Positions 52,993-60,714 of a DNA stretch of 64,000 nt are shown here, one piece after another (within the stretch, counting starts at the first letter, position 1; each line of letters starts with the position of its first letter). Origin of the DNA: Tahibacter aquaticus (GTDB taxonomy: Bacteria; Pseudomonadota; Gammaproteobacteria; Xanthomonadales; Rhodanobacteraceae). Under the pieces are notes generated by a model. That model saw only the letters and a list, made by a program, of their open reading frames with translations, ran no database searches and had not been told where the DNA came from. The DNA lies in assembly GCF_004363655.1 (NCBI RefSeq), contig NZ_SNZH01000011.1, forward strand, positions 109,648-173,647, in the 5' to 3' direction. Both the position numbers and the translations under genes were made by a program.

Positions 52993-54078
52993 ATGCGCAA
53001 TCTCGCTGCCCGCCGCCGCGGTCTGGATATCTGGCCCGGCTTTGTCGATGCCCTCACCTCGCTGATCATGGTGATGATCTTCGTGCTGATGCTGTTCGCG
53101 ATCGGCCAGTTCGTACTGACCGACTCGCTGGCGGGCAAGAATCGCGCGCTGGACGATCTGAATGCCCGCGTCGCCGCGCTGGCCAAGACCCTGTCGCTGA
53201 CCCAGGACAGCAATCGCCAGCTCGATGGCAAGGTGAAAGAGCTGTCGGCCTCGCTGGGTTCAACCGGCGCCGAACGCGACCAGGCCCGCACCGAACTGAC
53301 TGCCGCCCAGGCCGAGGCCGCGCGCCTGAACACCGACATCGCCGCGCTGGCCCAGCTCAAGGCGCAGCTGGAAAGCGAAGTCGCGCGCCTGGTCAACGAA
53401 CTGGGCCTGAGCCAGGGCGAAGTGGCCAAGGGCAAGGAGCTGTCAGCTGCACAAGTTGCACAACTGGAACTGTTGAACCGGCAGATGCAGGCACTGAATG
53501 CGCAGCTGGCGCAGATCCAGGCCGCGCTGGACGTGGCCAGCAAGGACATCAAGGCCAAGGACGCCAGAATCGCCGACCTGGGCAAGGAGCTGAACATCGC
53601 CCTGGCCAACCGCGTCGGCGAACTGGAGCGCTACCGCTCCGAGTTCTTCGGCCGCCTGCGCGCAGCGCTGGGCGACCGGCCGGACATTCAAGTCGTCGGC
53701 GACCGCTTCGTCGTGCCGACGGACATCCTGTTCGACAGCGGTTCGTCCGAACTCGGCCCTACCGCGCAAGCCTCGCTGGACAAGCTGGCCGAGACGGCCA
53801 AGCTGGTTGCCGCGGAGATTCCGTCCACGCTGGACTGGGTATTGCGCATCGACGGCCATACCGACGCACGGCCCATCCACACCGACCGTTTCCCGTCCAA
53901 TTGGGAGCTGTCCTCGGCGCGGGCGGTGTCGATCGTGAAATACCTGGTCGTGCAAGGCATCCCGGCGCACCGGCTGTCGGCGAACGGCTTCGGCCAGTTC
54001 CGCCCGCTCGATCCGGCGCAGACGCCGGAAGCGTTTACGCGCAACCGGCGCATCGAGATCCAGCTGACGAATCGCTAG
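52993..54078 (+). CDS. MotB/OmpA-like membrane protein
   Basis: A 361-residue protein. One N-terminal membrane segment has a conserved Asp near its start (WPGFVDALTSLIMVMIFVLMLFAIGQFVL, Asp20), the expected proton-binding site. A long coiled coil follows (about 45-210), then a C-terminal OmpA-like peptidoglycan-binding domain (about 230-361): RFVVPTDILFDSGSSELGP, LRIDGHTDARPIHTDRFPSNWELSSARAVSIVKYLV and NRRIEIQLTNR. Together with the MotA-like protein it makes a stator-type, ion-driven complex anchored to peptidoglycan. Confidence 0.87.
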   Translation: MRNLAARRRGLDIWPGFVDALTSLIMVMIFVLMLFAIGQFVLTDSLAGKNRALDDLNARVAALAKTLSLTQDSNRQLDGKVKELSASLGSTGAERDQARTELTAAQAEAARLNTDIAALAQLKAQLESEVARLVNELGLSQGEVAKGKELSAAQVAQLELLNRQMQALNAQLAQIQAALDVASKDIKAKDARIADLGKELNIALANRVGELERYRSEFFGRLRAALGDRPDIQVVGDRFVVPTDILFDSGSSELGPTAQASLDKLAETAKLVAAEIPSTLDWVLRIDGHTDARPIHTDRFPSNWELSSARAVSIVKYLVVQGIPAHRLSANGFGQFRPLDPAQTPEAFTRNRRIEIQLTNR

Positions 54079-54177
54079 CAGTAGCCAGGCTTTGAAATTG
54101 ATGCGAATGCTTCAAAGGCGGGTAGCCAGCGAAACCGGCCGACAACGGCGGTCGCAGGCGGCCAGCTTCCGGCGCGA

Positions 54178-54780
54178 CTACTTTTCGCCTTTCTCGCCTT
54201 TGCCACCCTTTTCGCCCTTGTCTCCCTTCGCCGCCTTGCCGGCTTTATCGGCTTTTCCCGCCGGTGCTGCAGAAGCCGCATACGACGCCCATCCGCCGAA
54301 TTGCAGGCCGATGACCTGGTCGACGACGGTCGCCATCTTGTCGAAGGCATGCGCTGGCGTGCCGCTGACGCGGTAGGTGACGACAGCCTCGCTGCCTTCG
54401 TCTTTCGCCGCGATGGCGATGCTCAGCACGCCGCTGACGGCCATGTCCTGCATCGGCCCCAGCGCTGCATTCAGGCGCAGCAGCTGCTCGCGCTTGAACA
54501 TCACGACGCGGCCATGCTCGGCGCCGCCGTCTTTCCAGCGTTCGCAGAAGCAGCCGCCCAGCGCGAGATCCATACTGAGATTGGCCGCGTCGCCGGACCA
54601 GGTATGTTCCTTCGGCCACCATTTGCCCGGCTGCCCCAGCGCCGCCCAGGCCTGCGCCGGTGGCGCGGCAATGCTCAGCCGATGCTCGACGATGAAGCCT
54701 TCCGGCGCCGACTGCTTCACTGCCGCATTCGCCGTGCCCGCTGCGAGCAGCAGCGCGGTAACGCCCAGACCGATTCGCAT
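54178..54780 (-). CDS. Exported SRPBCC-like protein with Lys/Gly-rich tail
   Basis: A 200-residue protein with a signal peptide (MRIGLGVTALLLAAGTANA). A SRPBCC/START-like domain follows (VEHRLSIAAPPAQAWAALGQPGKWWPKEHTWSGDAANLSMDLALGGCFCERW...GAEHGRVVMFKREQLLRL). The last about 25 residues are a highly basic, repetitive tail of KADKAGKAAKGDKGEKGGKGEKGEK type. The tail could bind nucleic acid, peptidoglycan or lipopolysaccharide. SRPBCC proteins bind hydrophobic ligands; the ligand here is unknown. It is the downstream gene of a leftward series. Confidence 0.82.
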   Translation of the reverse strand: MRIGLGVTALLLAAGTANAAVKQSAPEGFIVEHRLSIAAPPAQAWAALGQPGKWWPKEHTWSGDAANLSMDLALGGCFCERWKDGGAEHGRVVMFKREQLLRLNAALGPMQDMAVSGVLSIAIAAKDEGSEAVVTYRVSGTPAHAFDKMATVVDQVIGLQFGGWASYAASAAPAGKADKAGKAAKGDKGEKGGKGEKGEK

Positions 54781-54858
54781 AAGCCGTACTCCTGCAACAA
54801 ATGCCGGGCATACAGGTTGGAGCGCGCCTGGCGGCTTACTCCAACCTGCGCATCCTTC

Positions 54859-55605
54859 TCAAGTACACCGCCCCACGCGCATGGCCAGATCCCAATGCAC
54901 TTCCCTGGCCTCGGCTGGATCGCCCCAGGCGGCGGCGAAGTCGGCGGCGAGATCGGCGACCGGATCCTTGCCCAGCGCTTTCATGTAGCGCTGCGTCGCC
55001 GACCAGCTGCGCAGATAGGCCAGAAAGCCGGCCAGATCCCAGCTGGCGATAAGGTCGAAACGCGGTGCTTCGATGCGTTCGAACGGAAATTCCAGCTCGG
55101 CATAGCCGCTTTCGACCAGTCGGCGTTCCGGTGGCCAGTAACTGTCGAGCAGGTCTACGTACAGGTGCCGCTTCACTGCATCCACCGCTGCATCGACGCG
55201 GCAATCGGCATATGTCCACTCCGCGACAATGCCGCCCGGCTTGAGCACGCGCTCAACCTGGGCATGGAATTCCTCGATGTCGAACCAGTGCAGCGCCTGG
55301 GCCACTGTGACCAGGTCGGCGCTGACTTCGCGCAGGGAACAGTCTTCGGCGCGCTCCACGCAATAGTCGATATTCGGTGCCGCCACGGCCTGGTCGATCT
55401 GCGCCTTGCTCGGATCGGTAGCGTAGACACGCCGGAACTGGCCGGCCAGGCCGACACTGGCCTGGCCGCTGCCGCAGCCGGCGTCCCAGGCCAGTTCGCG
55501 GCCCGGTGCCTGCTGCGCCAGCCAGACGAACAGTTCTGGCGCGTAATGCGGCCGCGAGGCGCGGTACATCGCCGAATGCGTGGAGAAGTGGTCCTTGAAA
55601 GTCAT
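54859..55605 (-). CDS. Class I SAM-dependent methyltransferase
   Basis: A 248-residue soluble methyltransferase of the UbiE/Methyltransf_11 type. Motif I is LAWDAGCGSGQASVGLAGQF, the acidic loop is VYATDPSKAQIDQA, and motif post-I/IV is VTVAQALHWFDIEEFHAQVERVLKPGGI. The N-terminus FKDHFSTHSAMYRASRPHYAPELFVWLA is typical of a conserved subfamily annotated only as class I SAM methyltransferase. The open frame continues upstream but the start is well set at MTFKDHF. The substrate is unknown. Confidence 0.9.
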   Translation of the reverse strand: MTFKDHFSTHSAMYRASRPHYAPELFVWLAQQAPGRELAWDAGCGSGQASVGLAGQFRRVYATDPSKAQIDQAVAAPNIDYCVERAEDCSLREVSADLVTVAQALHWFDIEEFHAQVERVLKPGGIVAEWTYADCRVDAAVDAVKRHLYVDLLDSYWPPERRLVESGYAELEFPFERIEAPRFDLIASWDLAGFLAYLRSWSATQRYMKALGKDPVADLAADFAAAWGDPAEAREVHWDLAMRVGRCT

Positions 55606-55762
55606 GGCAACCGGGCACCGTCGGGGCTGGGGTCTCAGCCCAATAGTGCGATGCGGCGGCGCCGCAGACAATCGGATAACGCCGGCGACTTTGGGACAGG
55701 CAGGCCGCAGCAGGATTTCAGCCACATCGACCCGCCGCGCAGAACCGCCGCGCGCGACGCCA

Positions 55763-56305
55763 TCAGCCCAGTTCGCGCCACTGCCCAGGCTGCAGGCCTT
55801 CCAGCGCATGGCCGCCGATACGCTGGCGGACCAAGCGCAAGGTGGGCAGGCCGACGGCGGCGGTCATACGCCGCACCTGGCGGTTGCGGCCTTCGTGCAG
55901 GCTCAGTTCCAGCCAGCTGTCGGGCACGCTCTTGCGAAAACGCACGGGTGGATCGCGCGGCCACAGTCCGGCAGGCTGCTGTGGCAGCGCGCTGACCTGG
56001 GCCGGCAGGGTCGGTCCGTCATTGAGCAGCACGCCGCGGCGCAACTGCGCCAGCTGCGCCGCAGTGGCAACACCTTCCACTTGTACCCAATAGGTTTTTG
56101 CCTGCTTGTGACGCGGGTCGGTCAGGCGGTGCGCCAGCGCGCCGTCGTCGGTAAGCAGCAGCAGGCCTTCGGAATCGAAATCCAGCCGGCCGGCGGGATA
56201 GACGCCGGGCTGGACGATATGCCCGGCCAGGGTCGGCCGTGGCGGCACGCTGCGGTCGGTGAACTGGCACAGCACGCCATAGGGTTTGTTGAACGCGATC
56301 AGCAT
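55763..56305 (-). CDS. rluE: 23S rRNA pseudouridine(2457) synthase
   Basis: A 180-residue pseudouridine synthase without an S4 domain. The catalytic Asp is in [111 protein letters not shown] follow E. coli RluE closely. It modifies U2457 in the 23S rRNA. E. coli RluE has an N-terminal basic extension absent here. Confidence 0.92.
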   Translation of the reverse strand: MLIAFNKPYGVLCQFTDRSVPPRPTLAGHIVQPGVYPAGRLDFDSEGLLLLTDDGALAHRLTDPRHKQAKTYWVQVEGVATAAQLAQLRRGVLLNDGPTLPAQVSALPQQPAGLWPRDPPVRFRKSVPDSWLELSLHEGRNRQVRRMTAAVGLPTLRLVRQRIGGHALEGLQPGQWRELG

Positions 56306-56355
56306 AGGCAGCTGCGGCGTGCGCAGGCACTAGTGGCCTGCACACGCCGGACGGC

Positions 56356-57315
56356 TTACTGCTTGACCGGCTCCACCGGCGCACCGGGCGGGGTCGGCGC
56401 ATTCGGCTTGACGAACTTCAGCGTCATGCGGTCGGACTCGCCGATCGCGACGTACTTGGCCTTGTCGGTTTCGCCCAGGGCCAGCGACGGCGGCAGGGTC
56501 CAGACGCCCTTTTCGTAGTCCTTGGTGTCCTTGGCATTGGCGTTGACCTCGCTCTTGCCTTCCAGCACGAAGCCGGCGTCGGTGGCGAGCTTGATCACGT
56601 ACTCTTCCGGGATGTAGCCGGAATCCTTGGTCTTGGCCAAGTCCGCCCCGGCCGCCGCACGATGGTCGGTGACGCCGAGCACGCCGCCAGGCTTGAGCAC
56701 GTCGAAGGCCGACTGGAACATCGCCTTGTCGCTATTCCACATCATGAAGTTGTGTACGTTGCGGAAGGTCAGCACCACGTCAGCACTGCCCGGTTCGCCG
56801 AGCTTGGGTGCGGCCTGCGCGAATTCGCGCAGTTCCACTTCGCTGTAGCGTTCCGCATCGGCGGCAATCTTGTCCTTGAGGCCGCCGTTGGACTTGGTCA
56901 GGTAGTTCTTGGTCCCTTCCTTTTCCACGCTGGCCGGGTCGATCACGGCGGCCACGAGCTTGCCCTGGCCCTTCATCAGCGGGGCGAGGATTTCCGTATA
57001 CCAGCCGCCGCCCGGCGTGATTTCGATCACCGTCTGGCCGGGCTTGAGGCCGAAGAAGGCCAGCGTTTCCTTGGGGTGGCGGTAGGCATCGCGCGCCTTG
57101 TTCGCGTCGCTGCGCCAGCTGCCGGCAAGGACGCTGCTCAGGCGCGCATCCCACTGCGCGGCGGGGTTGGCGACGACGGGCGCGGCCGGTGCGGCAGCGG
57201 CGGGCGCCGGCTTGGCGGCCTCGGGCGCTGCAGCCGGCTTGGCCGGTTCGGAATTGCCGCCACCGCAGGCGGCGAGGACGAGGGCAAGGGCGAAGGGCAA
57301 GGCGAGCTTCTGCAT
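56356..57315 (-). CDS. Lipoprotein with SAM-methyltransferase-like domain
   Basis: A 319-residue lipoprotein: MQKLALPFALALVLAAC, lipidated Cys17, then an Ala/Pro/Glu/Lys linker to about residue 50. The folded part is a predicted-methyltransferase domain of the COG4798 kind: RDAYRHPKETLAFFGLKPGQTVIEITPGGGWYTEILAP, DVVLTFRNVHNFMMWNSDKAMFQSAFDVLKPGGVLGVTDHRA. A SAM-binding motif on a periplasmic lipoprotein is odd, because SAM is cytoplasmic; the domain may bind something else. The signal sequence closely resembles that of the lipoprotein at 8703. Confidence 0.87.
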   Translation of the reverse strand: MQKLALPFALALVLAACGGGNSEPAKPAAAPEAAKPAPAAAAPAAPVVANPAAQWDARLSSVLAGSWRSDANKARDAYRHPKETLAFFGLKPGQTVIEITPGGGWYTEILAPLMKGQGKLVAAVIDPASVEKEGTKNYLTKSNGGLKDKIAADAERYSEVELREFAQAAPKLGEPGSADVVLTFRNVHNFMMWNSDKAMFQSAFDVLKPGGVLGVTDHRAAAGADLAKTKDSGYIPEEYVIKLATDAGFVLEGKSEVNANAKDTKDYEKGVWTLPPSLALGETDKAKYVAIGESDRMTLKFVKPNAPTPPGAPVEPVKQ

Positions 57316-57423
57316 GGGGTCTCCGTAGTGTGGCCGGGGCTGATCAGGCGGCAGGCTAGCACGGCCGGTCGGGAGCGGCGATGACGCTACGCCAGGCGGT
57401 GCGGCGAATGCGCCGGAACGGCA

Positions 57424-58353
57424 CTAGCGCCGGCTGCGCCGCGAACGCGGCGCCGGCGCATGTACCGCAGCCGTCGCGGAAATATGCTGCGCGGCCTCTT
57501 CCAGCAGCCAGGTGCGGAACGCGGCCACGCCCGGATGCTGGGCCGAACGCGGCGGATAGACCAGGTAGTGCGACCACTCTGCGCGCAGGCGCTGCGGCAT
57601 CAGCGCGACCAGGCGGCCGGCCTCGATCAGCGGCTTGACCATGGTCATGCGCCCCAGGGCCACGCCCAGGCCTTCCAGCGCCGCGCGGTGCAGGGTTTCC
57701 GTGTCGCCGAAATTCGCCACGTAGCGCTTGGGCGGCGCGCCGCCGAACTGCAGAAACCAGTCTTTCCAGCGTTCGCCCGGGTCGCCCAGCAGCGGCCAGC
57801 GCGCCAGCTCTGCCGGCTCGGGCACACGGCTGCGCCGCTTGAGGAAATCCGGGCTGGCCACCGGCGTAATCCACTCGTCGAACAGGTGTACCGCGTCCAG
57901 CCCCGGCCAGGTGCCGGGGCCGAAGCGCAGCGCCGCGTCGATGGCTTCCTTGTTGAAATCGACCAGGCTGCTGCCCGAGTGCAGATGCAGTTCCAGTTCC
58001 GGGTGGCGCGCAACGAATCGCGGCAGCCGCGGCACCAGCCAGCCCGAAGCCACGGTCGGCAGCATCGACAGGCTCAGCGCGCCGTCGCGGCTTTGCCGCG
58101 GCGGCTGCAGCGCGCGCGCTATCGCATCGAGCGGCGCGGCCACGGCATCGAGCAGGCGCTCGCCGTCGGGCGTAAGGCTGACACCGCGCGGACCGCGCAC
58201 GAACAGGGTCTGCTGCAAGCGCTGTTCCAGCGCGCGGATCTGGTGGCTCAGCGCACTCACGGTGAGGCTCATGCCCAGGGCCGCACGCGACAGATTGCGC
58301 TGCTGCGCCGCCAGCACGAAAGCCTGCAGGGCGGTCAGCGGCAGTTTTGCCAT
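57424..58353 (-). CDS. LysR-family regulator (GcvA-like)
   Basis: A 309-residue LysR regulator. The HTH is PLTALQAFVLAAQQRNLSRAALGMSLTVSALSHQIRALEQRL; the effector domain holds LSLSMLPTVASGWLVPRLPRFVARHPELELHLHSG and LHRAALEGLGVALGRMTMVKPLIEAGRL, both typical of the GcvA branch. The extreme C-terminus is basic (PAPRSRRSRR). It is divergent from a 57-residue protein gene with 120 bases between the starts, the usual position of a LysR target. Confidence 0.93.
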   Translation of the reverse strand: MAKLPLTALQAFVLAAQQRNLSRAALGMSLTVSALSHQIRALEQRLQQTLFVRGPRGVSLTPDGERLLDAVAAPLDAIARALQPPRQSRDGALSLSMLPTVASGWLVPRLPRFVARHPELELHLHSGSSLVDFNKEAIDAALRFGPGTWPGLDAVHLFDEWITPVASPDFLKRRSRVPEPAELARWPLLGDPGERWKDWFLQFGGAPPKRYVANFGDTETLHRAALEGLGVALGRMTMVKPLIEAGRLVALMPQRLRAEWSHYLVYPPRSAQHPGVAAFRTWLLEEAAQHISATAAVHAPAPRSRRSRR

Positions 58354-58473
58354 GTTGAATTTTCCTCAAGCCTGGCTTGCAAAGATGTCGCTTTTTACGC
58401 CACCGGCGCCGGCCTAACCTAGCAACACCTTCAAGTCGTGTCGATCCCGGCACGCCTTCCCCGGAGACCCGAC

Positions 58474-58647
58474 ATGAGCTCGATCTGGAAAGACCTGTTG
58501 TTCCTGCATGGCCATTTCGTACGGCCCGAAGACCTGCTCGATGCGGCCGTGGACAGCGCGTCCCGGACAGCAGCACAGCGCGAGCCGGTAGCGGCTACGC
58601 CGGCGCAGCAGCACGACAGCGATCTTGCTTGCGGCGGATGCGCGTGA
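58474..58647 (+). CDS. Small protein of 57 residues, divergent from LysR
   Basis: A short protein beginning MSSIWKDLLFLHGHFVRPEDLLDA and ending in a Gln/Ala/Asp-rich tail with CGGC. A GGAGA Shine-Dalgarno precedes the ATG, and it starts in the divergent promoter region of a LysR gene, so it is a plausible target. The N-terminal WKDLLFLHGHFVRPE is amphipathic and looks conserved. The two Cys near the C-terminus may bind metal. I recall similar short proteins beside GcvA-like regulators but cannot name the family. Confidence 0.6.
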   Translation: MSSIWKDLLFLHGHFVRPEDLLDAAVDSASRTAAQREPVAATPAQQHDSDLACGGCA

Positions 58648-58750
58648 GCGTCGACCTTCTGGTCACCACACGGCCGCTGTCGTCGTCAGCTGGCAGCGCC
58701 ATTCGCTTGCGCCCATCGTCCCCCACGACGTCAGTGCGCAGCGTGCTTCC

Positions 58751-58784
58751 GTAGGGCGCGATGAGCACAGCGATTGCGCCGCAA
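58751..58784 (+). repeat. Isolated half copy of the 121-bp repeat
   Basis: GTAGGGCGCGATGAGCACAG, continuing with a GATTGCGCCGC end, matches the left half of the 45.3-46.0 kb repeat unit with one short deletion and a few changes. It shows the half-element also occurs singly, between the small gene and the end of aceK. Confidence 0.8.
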
Positions 58785-58810
58785 GGTATCCCCCCACCGA
58801 ACGCCCGAGG

Positions 58811-60550
58811 CTAGTCCAGCGACTGCCCCAGCAACGCCACCGTATCCAGGCAGGCACTGGCCGGGTACGGCGGCACGTCGATGCGCTCGCCCTTGGCCAT
58901 GCGTTGCTGCAGCTGCAGCCACCAGCGCACGTCGAAGATCTCCTCGTGCTTGCTCAGCAATGCCGCGCGCAGGTCGTCGTTGAGGCCGAGAAAGCGCGGA
59001 AACTGCTGCGGGAACACATCGTTCGGCCCCACGTACCAGGCATCGCCACCGCTGGCGCCGTCGCCTTCGTCGTCGGGCAGGGCACGGAAGCGGCATTCGT
59101 GCACGAAGCACAGTTCGTCGTAGTCGTAGAAGATCGCACGGCCGTTGCGCGTGATGCCGAAATTCTTCAGCAGCAGGTCGCCCGGAAACACGTTGCTGCG
59201 CGCCAGGTCGCGAATCGCCTGGCCGTAGTCGAGGATGGCGCGCCGCGCCGCTTCCGCATCGACCTCGCGTAGGTACAGGTTCAGGGGACGCAGGCGCCGC
59301 TCCACGTAGCTGTGCGCGATGACCAGGTCGCTGCCGTCGACATAGGCGCTTTCGCGGCACTCGGCCAGGATTTCCGCCAGCAGCGCCGGCGCGAAGCGGC
59401 GTTGTGGAAAACGCAGGAAACGGAATTCCTGTGCATCGACCAGGCGGCCGGCGCGGTCGTGATGGAAGACCAGGCGGTATTTGCCCATCACTTCCTCGCG
59501 CACGCTTTCCTTGGGAAAGGCGAAGCGGTCGCGGATCAGCTTGAACACCAGCGGATACGACGGCAGCGTGAACACCAGCATGACCATGCCGCGCTCGCCG
59601 TCGGCATGCACGAACTGCTCGTCCGGATCGCGTTCCAGATGGCGGAAGAAGTGCCGGTAGCGTTCGGTCTTGCCCTGCTTGGCGCGGCCGAGCACCGTAT
59701 ACAGCTCGTCGATGGGCTTGGACGGCAGCAAGGTGCGCAGGAATACCACTGCGTCGCCGACCGTTGCCAGGTCGGCATGGAAGTAGCTGCGCGTGTAGCC
59801 GAAGGCCTGGGCGACATGTTCGCGTTCGGTCAGCACCGCGTCGGCGCGGATGCCGCCGGGCTCGTGTACCAGCGCGATCAGCAGCGGCGTGATGCGCTCG
59901 GCGCCGAATACGCGGCCGACCAGGTAGGCGCGCTGTTCGCGATAGAACACCGTCTGCATCAGCTCGATCGCGCGCACCGGATCGCTGCCCCAGGATTCCA
60001 GCCGGCGCGAAATCGCCTCGGCGATGCGGATCGCGCACAGGCCCGCATGGGCGTAGGCGGCAGCGAAGGGATAGTCGTCGAGGATGGCCTGGCAGACTCG
60101 CGCCAGATTGCTCCAGACCGCATAGCTGTGCCGCGCCACCGGATGCGTGATGCGGTCGGTCGGTTCGATGTCCAGCGCGACGAATTCGATATCCGCGTCG
60201 ACGCCGCGGGTCTTGAAGTAGCGCCGGGTCAGTGTGTTGTACCAGGTCTTGTACAGCTCCTGGTCGAGCAGATTGGCGATGGCGCGGCTATACGCGGCGT
60301 GGATGCCGTGCCACAGCGCGCGCTCGCGCAGGCGCTCGCCGAGCAAGGCTTCCAGCGGTGCAGCCAGGCCGGCGATGCAGGTGTCGTACAGCTCGATACG
60401 CTCTACCGCATCGGCAGTGGCCGCGCTCCAGTCGCGCGTTTCGAAGCGCCGCTGGGCGCGCTGGGTGATGGCGCGGAAGCGTGCGTGGTAGTTGGCAAAG
60501 CCGGCGTGGATCAGTTCGGCCGCCTGGGCCGCAACAATGCTGTCGGTCAT
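58811..60550 (-). CDS. aceK: Isocitrate dehydrogenase kinase/phosphatase
   Basis: A 579-residue bifunctional enzyme that phosphorylates and dephosphorylates isocitrate dehydrogenase, switching carbon into the glyoxylate bypass. Family-conserved stretches include TWYNTLTRRYFKTRGVD, ERAYLVGRVFG, PLLIALVHEPGGIRADAVL, FTLPSYPLVFKLIRDRFAFPKES, YGQAIRDLARSNVFPGDLLLKNFGITRNGRAIFYDYDELC and ECRFRALPDDE. The start is MTDSIVAAQAAEL; an upstream 30-codon extension resembling a signal peptide is not typical of AceK. aceA and aceB are not in the window. Confidence 0.96.
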   Translation of the reverse strand: MTDSIVAAQAAELIHAGFANYHARFRAITQRAQRRFETRDWSAATADAVERIELYDTCIAGLAAPLEALLGERLRERALWHGIHAAYSRAIANLLDQELYKTWYNTLTRRYFKTRGVDADIEFVALDIEPTDRITHPVARHSYAVWSNLARVCQAILDDYPFAAAYAHAGLCAIRIAEAISRRLESWGSDPVRAIELMQTVFYREQRAYLVGRVFGAERITPLLIALVHEPGGIRADAVLTEREHVAQAFGYTRSYFHADLATVGDAVVFLRTLLPSKPIDELYTVLGRAKQGKTERYRHFFRHLERDPDEQFVHADGERGMVMLVFTLPSYPLVFKLIRDRFAFPKESVREEVMGKYRLVFHHDRAGRLVDAQEFRFLRFPQRRFAPALLAEILAECRESAYVDGSDLVIAHSYVERRLRPLNLYLREVDAEAARRAILDYGQAIRDLARSNVFPGDLLLKNFGITRNGRAIFYDYDELCFVHECRFRALPDDEGDGASGGDAWYVGPNDVFPQQFPRFLGLNDDLRAALLSKHEEIFDVRWWLQLQQRMAKGERIDVPPYPASACLDTVALLGQSLD

Positions 60551-60714
60551 AGTCGGTCGTTCGCAGGAGGCTGAGGCGAGTATCGCGGCAATGGCGCAGC
60601 TGGCAAGCGCTGTTGCGCGGCATACGCTGACGAAGTGCACGTGCCGTAACGGTTTCTTATCGGCCAGGCCGCAGAGACACCCCTAGAATTGCCCCGCTTC
60701 AGGGGAGATTTCGC

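Noticed and set aside
51907..54078. Zorya defence system
   Set aside because: ZorA/ZorB-like membrane genes are present but no ZorC, ZorD helicase or ZorE nuclease lies nearby; the flanks are tatD and an SRPBCC protein.
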